Of a DNA stretch of 64,000 bases, positions 16,839-24,809 are shown piece by piece. Under the pieces are notes generated by a model. The model saw nothing but the letters and a program-made list of their open reading frames with translations, had not been told where the DNA came from and ran no database searches. The position numbers and the translations under genes were made by a program. Every line of letters starts with the position of its first letter. Positions within the stretch are counted from its first letter, which is position 1. This DNA comes from Chloracidobacterium sp. (lineage in GTDB: Bacteria; Acidobacteriota; Blastocatellia; Pyrinomonadales; Pyrinomonadaceae), in contig JADJWP010000002.1 in assembly GCA_016716305.1 (NCBI GenBank), forward strand, positions 990,501-1,054,500, given 5' to 3'.

Positions 16839-17760
16839 TTAGCCGATCCATCAATGCGGCTCCAATACCCTCGGGGCTAACGGTTTCGCAATAGATCGTC
16901 TTGATCCCTTGTCGATCGCACTCGCGAAAAAACTCATAAAGATTCCGGGCATATTCGTCGACCGATTGACAGGTGCGAACTGCCCCAAGGTTGGCTGATG
17001 GGGTTGAAATACCAATAAAAGCCGCATCTGAAGACGAATCGAGCGTCTGACCCGGATCAACAACGACGACACTCGCGGTCGGTGAATAGTGACGGTGTTT
17101 TAGGCCGGGACTCTTGGGGCTCTCAACATCAATTCGAGTCTCTTTCCTGATCGAGGGAATCGCCCGCCGAAGTTGTTCGACCGATATCGCTCCGGGCCTC
17201 AATACCGCTGGCGGTTCAACTGTACAGTCGACAACTGTTGACTCAAGCCCGATATTCGTTAGTTCGCCCTGAAGTATGCAGTCGATCCTGCCTTTCAGAT
17301 CTTCGTATACGGCCTCCCATGTGGTCGGACTCGGACGGCCCGAAAGGTTCGCAGATGGTGCAGCAATGGGGGTTCCGCATGCCGAAATGAACCTATTCGC
17401 GATCTTGTTTGACGGCATTCGGACCCCAACGGAACCCAAGCCGGCAGTCGCGATCATGGGCACACGATCTGACTTCGGAAGGACCACCGTAAGCGGTCCG
17501 GGAAAGAAGGCATGGACTAGTCTGTGGGCTGATTCAGGAACATCGCTCGCCAGTTGGTCGATCTGGCCGACGGATGCAACATGGACGATGAACGGATTAT
17601 TGGCTGGCCGATTTTTCGCTTCAAAGATATTGCCTAGCGCTTTCTCATCAAATACATTCGCGCCGAGCCCGTAGACCGTTTCCGTCGGAAACGCTACGAT
17701 CCCGCCATTTCGTATGAATTCTGCGGCGACATCCGGAGAAGTTGTCAAAACGGTCAGCAC
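16804..17760 (-). CDS. tsaC: L-threonylcarbamoyladenylate synthase (Sua5/TsaC family)
   Basis: 318 residues: an N-terminal YrdC-like domain (about 1-205) plus a C-terminal Sua5 domain, so the long two-domain form. Motifs include GGIVAFPTETVYGLGA, EAKNRPANNPF, and APSANLSGRPSPT. It makes threonylcarbamoyl-AMP from threonine, bicarbonate and ATP, the first step of t6A formation at position 37 of ANN-decoding tRNAs. The other t6A genes are not in this window. It overlaps the convergent glycosyltransferase gene end by 35 bases. Confidence 0.93.
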   Translation of the reverse strand: MLTVLTTSPDVAAEFIRNGGIVAFPTETVYGLGANVFDEKALGNIFEAKNRPANNPFIVHVASVGQIDQLASDVPESAHRLVHAFFPGPLTVVLPKSDRVPMIATAGLGSVGVRMPSNKIANRFISACGTPIAAPSANLSGRPSPTTWEAVYEDLKGRIDCILQGELTNIGLESTVVDCTVEPPAVLRPGAISVEQLRRAIPSIRKETRIDVESPKSPGLKHRHYSPTASVVVVDPGQTLDSSSDAAFIGISTPSANLGAVRTCQSVDEYARNLYEFFRECDRQGIKTIYCETVSPEGIGAALMDRLTRASELHPGGV

Positions 17761-17936
17761 AACAAGAGTTTCACCTACAGCGGCTGAGAAATCAATCGTT
17801 CGTCATTTTGGCAGTTCGGAAATTTACTTACGCAAATTCCGAACGTCTCCGCGTCTAAGATATGTGACCGAGTTTGAAATGCCTTGATGAGGCGGATCAT
17901 CGAGTCAATATTAATACTGATAGGAGATACTAGATC

Positions 17937-18002
17937 ATGTTTACAACGGTTGGAATCATTGCAATACTTATCGGCCTTTTACTCCCAGCGGTTCAGAGAT
18001 AA
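17937..18002 (+). CDS. 21-residue hydrophobic peptide, pilin-tail-like (small ORF)
   Basis: ATG at 17937, AGGAG 10 bases upstream (17922-17926), stop TAA at 18000-18002. The product is a 21-residue membrane peptide whose core, IIAILIGLLLPAVQ, is strikingly like the hydrophobic helix of type IV pilin-like proteins of the DUF1559 kind (IIGILIALLLPAVQ). However, it lacks the prepilin peptidase site, the conserved Glu and any downstream domain. A strong Rho-independent terminator follows 27 bases later, so it appears to be a self-contained transcript between tsaC and uvrC. A possible promoter is TTGATG (17884) with CAATAT 16 bases on. It is either a genuine membrane microprotein or a relic; I cannot assign a function. 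Confidence 0.5.
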   Translation: MFTTVGIIAILIGLLLPAVQR

Positions 18003-18028
18003 TTTTTTCCCACATTTTCCCCCAAGCC

Positions 18029-18073
18029 GCCCGCTTAGCCCCTCTACGGCCAAGCGGGCTTCTTATTTTTTCT
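18029..18073 (+). terminator. Rho-independent terminator after the 21-residue ORF
   Basis: GCCCGCTT (18029-18036) pairs perfectly with AAGCGGGC (18052-18059), with a 15-base loop, followed by TTCTTATTTTTTCT. It ends 26 bases before uvrC, so uvrC must have its own transcription start or depend on read-through. Confidence 0.75.
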
Positions 18074-18098
18074 GACCCATTACGGTAAGATTTGTTTA

Positions 18099-19946
18099 AT
18101 GACCATCGCCGACAAACTTGCCTCGCTTCCGACCTCTTCGGGAATTTATCTGCACAAGGATGATCGCGGTCGGATCTTGTACGTCGGTAAGGCAAAGAAC
18201 CTCCGAAGTCGCGTAAGACAGTATTTTCAATCGAGCCGTAATCAGGACGCAAAGACGCGGCGACTTGTAAAGTTGATCTCAGATTTCGAGTTCATTGTTG
18301 TCGACAGCGAGGTCGAGGCTCTCGTACTTGAATCAAATCTGATCAAGAAGCACAAGCCTCGTTTCAATGTGATGCTGAAAGATGATAAGCAGTATCCACA
18401 TTTGAAACTGACCAACGAGCCATTCCCGAAGGTCGTGATAACTCGGCGTCTGGTTCGCGATGGTTCGAGCTACTACGGCCCATTCCTGCCAGCGGTTCTT
18501 GCCAGAAAGACGCTGAATCTTATCAATCGTGCGTTCCAGCTCCGGACATGCGAGATCGAGATCGACGGCAAATTGCCCAGGCCGTGTCTTGAATATCACC
18601 TAAAAAGATGCCTTGGTCCGTGCGTTAAGGGATTATGCAGCCAGGAAGAGTATCAGGAGGCAGCACGCGACGTCAAAACGCTTTTGGACGGAAAGAACAA
18701 AGAACTTGCAGGTGACCTTGAACAGCGAATGTGGAGGTTCGCCGACGAGAACAAGTTCGAATTGGCTGCCAAGTACCGTGACCTGCACCAAACGGTGATC
18801 TCACTAGGCGATCAACAAAAAATGGCCACGACAGCAGACCGAGATGTAGATATCTTCGGATTTTATCGCGAGGGTCAGCGTCTTGCTTTGCAATTGTTCA
18901 CAATGAGAGAGGGGCGGATCGTGGGTCGACGGGAGTTTTTCTGGGAAGACCTTGCCGAAGATGAGGGCTTCAATGCAAGCGAATTTCTGGGTGAGGTCCT
19001 TGTGCAATACTATTCTACCGATTACGTGCCGTTGGAGATTCACGTGCCTTACGACTTCGAAGACCGGCCGCTTCTCGAAACTCTGCTTACCGAACGTCGC
19101 GGACGTCGCGTGAAGATCCTTGACCCGCGTCGTGGAAAGAAACGCGAACTCGTCGTGTTGGTCGAAACAAACGCCAAGATCGCATTTGAACAGCGATTCC
19201 GAGTATTAAAGCCTGATTTGGAAAAGGTCTTATCCGAACTCCAGGAATTACTCGAACTTTCTTATTTTCCGGAGCGGATCGAATCGTTCGATATATCCAA
19301 CATCTCCGGTTCAGAGAACGTCGCAGGTATCGTTGTTTATGAAAACGGTAAGCCGGCAAGGGGCCAGTATCGACGATTCATTATCAAGTCCGTCGATGGA
19401 GCGAACGACTTCGCCTCAATAAACGAGGCGGTACATAGACGATATCGGCGAGCACTCGACGAAAACCACGCGTTGCCGGATCTGATCTTCATCGACGGTG
19501 GAAAGGGACAGCTTACGGCAGCCGCGGCGGCGATGAGCCAACTTGATCTTGAGCAGATAAAGCTCGTCGGATTGGTAAAGCCGCCCAATCGCCATAATGA
19601 AATCTCGCATATGCTGATCCACGGTCGTGAGGATCGCCCGATCGAGTTCGATCGCAATTCGCTTGCTTGCCGACTGATCTTGCAGATCCGGGAAGAGACA
19701 CACAAAACCGCGATCGAATTTCATCGCAAACGGCGGGAAAAACGAGATTTCACCTCTGAACTAACTGAGATACCCGGAGTAGGAGATAGCCGGAAACTGA
19801 AACTGCTGCGACATTTTGGCTCGATCGAAAGAATCGCAAAAGCGACGGTCGCAGACCTAAAACCGCTGGTCGGCCCACGAACGGCAGCGGAGATCTTCGA
19901 ACATTTCGAGCGACAGCGCGAGATCGGTCATCGTGATTCTGTTTAG
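18099..19946 (+). CDS. uvrC: UvrABC excinuclease subunit C
   Basis: 615 residues, typical length. The N-terminal GIY-YIG nuclease domain shows SGIYLHKDDRGRILYVGKAK and the Glu in VEALVLESNLIK. A four-cysteine patch (CLEYHLKRCLGPC, CSQ) and a UVR helix follow. The C-terminal RNase H-like nuclease retains its acidic residues and His (ESFDIS, DLIFIDGGKGQL, THKTAIEFHRKRR), then a helix-hairpin-helix pair (EIPGVGDSRKLKLL). It makes the 3' and 5' incisions in nucleotide excision repair with UvrA and UvrB. The last 4 bases overlap the end of the convergent gene. Confidence 0.97.
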   Translation: MTIADKLASLPTSSGIYLHKDDRGRILYVGKAKNLRSRVRQYFQSSRNQDAKTRRLVKLISDFEFIVVDSEVEALVLESNLIKKHKPRFNVMLKDDKQYPHLKLTNEPFPKVVITRRLVRDGSSYYGPFLPAVLARKTLNLINRAFQLRTCEIEIDGKLPRPCLEYHLKRCLGPCVKGLCSQEEYQEAARDVKTLLDGKNKELAGDLEQRMWRFADENKFELAAKYRDLHQTVISLGDQQKMATTADRDVDIFGFYREGQRLALQLFTMREGRIVGRREFFWEDLAEDEGFNASEFLGEVLVQYYSTDYVPLEIHVPYDFEDRPLLETLLTERRGRRVKILDPRRGKKRELVVLVETNAKIAFEQRFRVLKPDLEKVLSELQELLELSYFPERIESFDISNISGSENVAGIVVYENGKPARGQYRRFIIKSVDGANDFASINEAVHRRYRRALDENHALPDLIFIDGGKGQLTAAAAAMSQLDLEQIKLVGLVKPPNRHNEISHMLIHGREDRPIEFDRNSLACRLILQIREETHKTAIEFHRKRREKRDFTSELTEIPGVGDSRKLKLLRHFGSIERIAKATVADLKPLVGPRTAAEIFEHFERQREIGHRDSV

Positions 19947-20677
19947 GGTTCCTCACACATAAGCGTTTTCACCTGCTTAAACAATTTCCTGAACTCTTTC
20001 TCGCGCAGGTCATTCTCCGGACCATCGGAACCATCGTATTCGATCGATCGGTTAGCACAATTCCACCAGCCGAAAGACATCGTTTCGACCAACGCGAACT
20101 TGAATCGATCCGGAGAATTGAATTGGTCGTCAAAAATTCGCTTCAATCGAGCAGGGTCCGAATTGACCTTGCGTGACGCCATATTAACGTCGGCCCAGAC
20201 TCTTAGCAATGCCTCGCCGCCGGCAACCAGTGCAGGTAGGTAAGTTTCCTTGCAGTCGCTGGCACCACCATAGCTTTTCAGTGCCTCAGGATTTTTGTAA
20301 GCCAACATGGTGACGCGCGAAAGCTGGTAAACCTGATCGATCTCTTTCAGTTTCGCGTTACGGACGTTCTCCCAAAAGCCCGACTGGACCAACTTTAGTC
20401 CAGCGAGTTCACCGCGAACCCTCGCATAATCGGCTTCGAGAACTTTAACATCGAGCTTCTCGATCTCAGAGTAATTCCAAACTGTCGCACTTGTTTCGAT
20501 CCTGAATTCGCCCGGCCGCAACAGTCTCTGTGTGTTCCGAAGCTGCTCCGCCGAGTATTTACTTGAATCGTAAACGCCGCGGTATTCACATGCCTCGGTC
20601 GACCAGTCAAAAGTCTTGTTCTGACCAGTTGCGGCGAACGAAAATAACAGAATAGCGAGGATAACCTTAATTCTCAT
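19943..20677 (-). CDS. Secreted protein of unknown function
   Basis: 244 residues with a clear signal peptide (MRIKVILAILLFSFAATGQ). The mature part is mostly helical, with cysteines at CEYRG, DCKETY, NCANR and LMCEEP that could form two disulfides. There is a tryptophan-rich spot, SFGWWNCANRSIEYDG, near the C-terminus. It looks like a single periplasmic domain. I do not recognise the family. Its end overlaps uvrC by 4 bases. Confidence 0.7.
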   Translation of the reverse strand: MRIKVILAILLFSFAATGQNKTFDWSTEACEYRGVYDSSKYSAEQLRNTQRLLRPGEFRIETSATVWNYSEIEKLDVKVLEADYARVRGELAGLKLVQSGFWENVRNAKLKEIDQVYQLSRVTMLAYKNPEALKSYGGASDCKETYLPALVAGGEALLRVWADVNMASRKVNSDPARLKRIFDDQFNSPDRFKFALVETMSFGWWNCANRSIEYDGSDGPENDLREKEFRKLFKQVKTLMCEEP

Positions 20678-20750
20678 AATCCATCACAGGCGTTTGTGAT
20701 CCATTCAGAATGACGGATGCCACGCTGAGATTTGCATACTCGATCGTTCT

Positions 20751-22787
20751 TTATGGATTAAAACCGCCGACCGAGTGTTCGTCCGGATCTGCCGCCGGTT
20801 CCAAAAACTCGATCGCACGCTCGATCTTTTCGCGGGAGCCAAGCAAAACGACGGTATCCGCTTCATGTAGTTCGTATTGTGCACCCGGACTTATCTTGGT
20901 CTCGTTCCCGCGAAGAACGGCGATGACGGTCGCACCGGTTTTTCCTCGCAGATCGATCTCTCCAAGAGTCTGGCCTATGACATGCGAACCGGGCTTTACC
21001 TTTACGGTCTCGGTGCTTGCAGCATCAAGAGCGACGCTTAGGTCATCCATTTTCAACGGAACGATCGAAGGCGAACGAAGCATTTCATAACCTTGCTTGC
21101 GAATTCTCTCAACCTGACTCTCGATCACATTTCGAGCAATTCCATATTTATGGAGAACCCGTGTGAATATCTCAATGCTGGTCTCAAATTCCTCGGGAAT
21201 CACTTCATCGGCTCCAAGTTCGAGCAGTTCTGTGATCTCAGCGACATATCGGGTCCGCACGATGATATGAAGTTCCTCATTTAAGCGGCGTGATTGTTTT
21301 ACGGTTAGTCTCGCCGCATGAGGATCGGACATTGCCAACACCAGTGCCCATGCTTTTTCGATCCCGGCATGACGCAAAACTTCGCGTCTTGTCGCATCGC
21401 CAAAGTTTATCTTTTCGCCTTTTGCTTTTGCCCGCCGAACCTCTTCGGCATTCACTTCGAGAACAACGTAGGGCACGCCGATAGCCCTCAGTACACGAGC
21501 CAGGTTTCTTCCGTTCAGACCATAACCGACGATGATAACGTGCTGCTGCAATCCGCCGCTGGACGTCATATGAATGTCTTCGGCTTCGGCATTTTCGATC
21601 GAATGCCGGCCGCCATCCTTAAAAAGACGCTGAACCGCCGACCCGAAAAGCGGAGCGTAACCGATCACGAAAGGAGTTGCGATCATCGAGATCACAGAGG
21701 CCGCTAAAAAGTTCTGATAATCTGCGTCGGGCAACACCCCGGCAACGCGGCCTGATTTCGCCAATACGAACGAAAATTCTCCGATCTGAGCAAGCCCGAG
21801 TGCTGCCATCGCCGAGACACGCTGCGGGTAACCGAGCAACCTGACTATCGCCCAAACGATCAAGGCCTTTCCGGCGATCAGACCGACTACCAACAGGATC
21901 ACATTTACCCAGTTCGCAGCAAATGCCGAAAGCGATAGCAGCATCCCGATCGAAACAAAAAACAGGCTGTTGAAGACATCTCGAAACGGAAGGATATCAG
22001 CAGCGGCCTGATGGCTGTAATCTGTATCGGCGAGCACAACGCCGGCGATGAACGCGCCGAGTGCCAGCGAGAGGCCGAACTGCGACGTCACCCAGGAAAG
22101 TCCGAGGGCGAGGAGTACGATCGTCAGCAGAAAGACCTCCGGGCTACGGAGCTTTATCACTTCTTTCAGGAAACGCGGTATGACCAGCCATGCCAGGAAC
22201 ACGATCAACGTCAGTGTCAGCAGCGAGACCGTCAGGTTGATCACGATCGAAGCGGTGGAAACGACGTCCTTTCCGGCGAGTATCGGTATCATCAGAAGCA
22301 TCAACACGATGCTGATATCTTGAAATAGGAGAATACCGATCGCGGCGCGCCCGTGCGGAGAATCGACTTCATTCCTGTCAACGTAGCTCTTCAAGACGAT
22401 CGCCGTGCTGGAAAGCGCAACCAGAAAGCCGAAAACCACCGACTGTGCTGCTGTTCGGCCGAATGCCATCGAAACGACCGCCGTCGCCGCGGTTGTTATG
22501 GCGACCTGCAACCCACCGCCGATCAAGACCAACCGCTTCATCTCGCGGAGTTTTCGAACCGAGAACTCAAGCCCTATCGTGAACAGAAGCAGCATCACGC
22601 CGATTTCGGCAAGTAGCTCGATGCCCTCGAGTTCCTTTATAAAGCCCAGACCATAGGGACCGATGGCAATGCCCGTCAAGATCAGGCCGACCAACAGCGG
22701 CAATTTCAAACGCAAACAGATGTATGCCACCGGCAATGCGGCGAGAATGATAATGATCAGGTCATTGAATAATTGCGGCGTGTGCAT
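20751..22787 (-). CDS. Monovalent cation:proton antiporter-2 (KefB/CPA2) with TrkA-N and TrkA-C domains
   Basis: 678 residues. About 12-13 membrane helices occupy residues 1-385 (for example LPLLVGLILTGIAIGPYGLG and GVMLLLFTIGLEFS). A RCK/TrkA-N nucleotide-binding domain begins near residue 414 with VIIVGYGLNGRNLARVL, and a TrkA-C ligand domain covers about 590-660. Such proteins exchange K+ or Na+ for protons across the inner membrane and are gated by nucleotides through the RCK domain. K+ efflux is the most likely role. A TGGTATATC extended -10-like element lies about 15-20 bases before the start. Confidence 0.92.
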   Translation of the reverse strand: MHTPQLFNDLIIIILAALPVAYICLRLKLPLLVGLILTGIAIGPYGLGFIKELEGIELLAEIGVMLLLFTIGLEFSVRKLREMKRLVLIGGGLQVAITTAATAVVSMAFGRTAAQSVVFGFLVALSSTAIVLKSYVDRNEVDSPHGRAAIGILLFQDISIVLMLLMIPILAGKDVVSTASIVINLTVSLLTLTLIVFLAWLVIPRFLKEVIKLRSPEVFLLTIVLLALGLSWVTSQFGLSLALGAFIAGVVLADTDYSHQAAADILPFRDVFNSLFFVSIGMLLSLSAFAANWVNVILLVVGLIAGKALIVWAIVRLLGYPQRVSAMAALGLAQIGEFSFVLAKSGRVAGVLPDADYQNFLAASVISMIATPFVIGYAPLFGSAVQRLFKDGGRHSIENAEAEDIHMTSSGGLQQHVIIVGYGLNGRNLARVLRAIGVPYVVLEVNAEEVRRAKAKGEKINFGDATRREVLRHAGIEKAWALVLAMSDPHAARLTVKQSRRLNEELHIIVRTRYVAEITELLELGADEVIPEEFETSIEIFTRVLHKYGIARNVIESQVERIRKQGYEMLRSPSIVPLKMDDLSVALDAASTETVKVKPGSHVIGQTLGEIDLRGKTGATVIAVLRGNETKISPGAQYELHEADTVVLLGSREKIERAIEFLEPAADPDEHSVGGFNP

Positions 22788-22896
22788 TATCCGCTAAATG
22801 ATATACCAGTTCGGGTTTCACCTCACGTGTAATTGATTTTCAGCAGATTAACGGTGACAATGTCCACGATGTAAATGTCATTCAGGAGGATAACAG

Positions 22897-23526
22897 ATGC
22901 AGTCGTTTCTGAGTTTTGGCTTGTTGCTTATCGTATTGTCGTTTTGCGGTATCGGGGACCGTCTTAAGAGCCTGCAGGGCGGCTCGGAATCAGGGCCTGC
23001 GTCAAACTCGCCGACAACGACGGGCGACGGAACGGCCGAGAAGGCGAAGATGTCCGCCTCGCAGCAGGCTATCGCCGATAGCGGTATCGAGGTGAAATGG
23101 GATGATCAGGGAATCGCGTGGAAGCTGCCTAGTTCGTGGAAGAAAATGAGCGTAATGAAGGAATCGTTCAATTACGGCTCCCCGGACAACGCTTTCTTGA
23201 TCGGATCGGTCTCTGTAATGGCTGACAGTTTTCCGTCAGATGTTAGCCTGAAAGCAACGTATGAAAGTGCATTGGAACAATTGAAACAAGGAAAGTACGA
23301 GAAGGTCCGATATCTTGAGATCGATGGTGTTAAGGGTGTCGAATGGTGGGAATCGATGCCGGAAGACAAAGACGGGCCGCGGCGTCATCAATGGATCGCT
23401 TTCAGGCGATATCAGGGTCAGAATCAACAGCTGAACATCATGCTCTCGACCAAAGGCACGAATTTCGAAAAGCACCGCGATACATTTCCCGCGGTCATGT
23501 ACTCAATGACGATCCCAAAAGGATAA
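22897..23526 (+). CDS. Secreted or lipid-anchored protein of unknown function
   Basis: 209 residues preceded by AGGAGG. The N-terminus is a signal peptide ending around LSFCGIG. The Cys could be lipidated, but Phe at -1 is a poor lipobox. A Gly/Ser/Thr-rich linker follows, then a compact domain (about 60-205) with IAWKLPSSWKKM and GVEWWESMPEDKDGPRRHQW. The latter resembles proteins that carry a surfactant/PsbP-like fold, but this is only a pattern impression. A strong terminator follows directly. Confidence 0.7.
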   Translation: MQSFLSFGLLLIVLSFCGIGDRLKSLQGGSESGPASNSPTTTGDGTAEKAKMSASQQAIADSGIEVKWDDQGIAWKLPSSWKKMSVMKESFNYGSPDNAFLIGSVSVMADSFPSDVSLKATYESALEQLKQGKYEKVRYLEIDGVKGVEWWESMPEDKDGPRRHQWIAFRRYQGQNQQLNIMLSTKGTNFEKHRDTFPAVMYSMTIPKG

Positions 23527-23531
23527 TTAAG

Positions 23532-23554
23532 AAAGCCCGGCTTGCCGGGCTTTT
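23532..23554. terminator. Rho-independent terminator shared by convergent genes
   Basis: AAAGCCCGGC (23532-23541) and GCCGGGCTTT (23544-23553) form a near-perfect stem. The A- and T-runs at the two sides let it work in both directions, between the unknown secreted protein and the SnoaL-like gene. Confidence 0.8.
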
Positions 23555-23559
23555 GATCG

Positions 23560-23964
23560 TCATGCGGCCGCGGTTAGCAGAAACGCTTTGTTAGCGGCGG
23601 CATTATCGAAAAACTCCTTGAAGCTCGATATCTTGCCGTCCCGGACCGTGCAGATGTGGACCCATTCGGTCGAAAAACTGTGCCCGGTTGCCTTTACCGT
23701 AGCGGTCGTTTCACCAAGAACAACGACGCGGTCGCCCTGTGCGATGAACTCCGTAGGGGCAAAATGTGAAAATTCCTCACTAGCTCCCAACTGCTCGAAG
23801 AATTCGGCCACCGCGTTTTTTCCTTCTCGCGCGCCTGAATATGCCGCATTCTCGACGATCGGGGTCTGCCATTTTATATCGTCTGTATAAAGTTCAAGCA
23901 ATCCTGCAACGTCGCCATTTGCGAAATACTCGTACGCCTTTTTTACTATTTCCGTATTTTCCAT
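23560..23964 (-). CDS. SnoaL-like / NTF2-fold protein
   Basis: 134 residues. The pattern IVKKAYEYFANGDVAGLLELYTDDIKWQ, then GKNAVAEFFEQLG and FSTEWVHICTVRDGKISSFKEF, is the classical SnoaL-like (NTF2 superfamily) cone-shaped fold. Members act as small-molecule isomerases, hydrolases or ligand-binding proteins. The exact activity cannot be inferred. It is soluble with no signal peptide. Confidence 0.85.
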   Translation of the reverse strand: MENTEIVKKAYEYFANGDVAGLLELYTDDIKWQTPIVENAAYSGAREGKNAVAEFFEQLGASEEFSHFAPTEFIAQGDRVVVLGETTATVKATGHSFSTEWVHICTVRDGKISSFKEFFDNAAANKAFLLTAAA

Positions 23965-24075
23965 TGTGTATATTCACACCTCAAATGCAGCTCGAATCAA
24001 CGGCTGCGGAAAATGATCGAAGGAGACATTTGCGATTACGGAGGATTGTAGCGCCGTTCTTACTCAAATGCACTA

Positions 24076-24696
24076 TTACGGATGCAGCGTTGGCGCATCA
24101 GCATGAGGAACAAAACACTTTCGGCAGCGAGCTTCATACTTGTCTGCTGCGCCGACCTCTACTCGAGCGTCCGATTCGACCGTCCGCTGAGAGTAATTGG
24201 CGGTGCTGCCGCATTTTACACAAATCGCATGCGTCTTGGTGATAAACTCCGCTATCGATAGAAGCTGGGGCATCGGTTCGAAAGGCCTGCCGGTATAGTC
24301 CTGGTCGAGACCGGCAACGATCACACGTTTGCCGCTGCGGGCAAGCTCGTTAACCGATTCGATCAAGGCCATATCGAAAAACTGACCCTCGTCGATCCCG
24401 ATCACTTGTGTGTCGTCCAATACGAAAGACATCAATTCGGCGGCTGAGGCGACTGGGGTTGAATCGTGTTTTTGTCCAGAATGGGATGCGATCTCCTCTA
24501 CGGAGTATCTTGCATCGATCCTGGGTTTGAACACCTGAACTTTTTGGCGAGCGATGCGGGCTCGGTTCAATCGCCGGATCAGTTCTTCGGATTTACCTGA
24601 AAACATCGATCCGACGATGACTTCAACCCATCCAGTTCCGTTCAGTCTGTTCTTTCTGCGTTCCTCTGTGTTATCGAAAGTAAACTCTTCAACCAT
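24076..24696 (-). CDS. tdk: Thymidine kinase (type II)
   Basis: 206 residues. The P-loop is GSMFSGKSEEL, followed by FKPRIDARY and the catalytic Glu in IGIDEGQFFD, then VIVAGLDQDYTGRPF. The lasso has zinc-site cysteines in CVKCG and CRKCF. It phosphorylates thymidine to dTMP in nucleotide salvage. Type II enzymes are tetramers inhibited by dTTP. No strong ribosome site is visible at the chosen ATG. Confidence 0.94.
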   Translation of the reverse strand: MVEEFTFDNTEERRKNRLNGTGWVEVIVGSMFSGKSEELIRRLNRARIARQKVQVFKPRIDARYSVEEIASHSGQKHDSTPVASAAELMSFVLDDTQVIGIDEGQFFDMALIESVNELARSGKRVIVAGLDQDYTGRPFEPMPQLLSIAEFITKTHAICVKCGSTANYSQRTVESDARVEVGAADKYEARCRKCFVPHADAPTLHP

Positions 24697-24732
24697 ACGT
24701 ATTGCCGTTGTTTAGGAAAACTTTGATTATAG

Positions 24733-24763
24733 GTAAAAAAAGGCCCCGTGAAAAACACGAGGC
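24733..24763 (-). terminator. Rho-independent terminator of the iPGM-like gene
   Basis: Read on the minus strand, GCCTCGTG and CACGGGGC form an 8-bp stem (one mismatch) around a TTTTT loop, followed by CTTTTTTTACC. It lies 47-77 bases after the end of the iPGM-like gene. Confidence 0.7.
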
Positions 24764-24809
24764 GCGAATTCTTTCAGCTGTCCGGTACCGGGCGCTTAGT
24801 TTGTTTGCA

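Noticed and set aside
17884..18075. 63-codon plus-strand frame covering the 21-residue gene and the terminator
   Set aside because: It has no ribosome site and its C-terminus runs through the terminator hairpin; the shorter frame at 17937 has a ribosome site and a sensible product.
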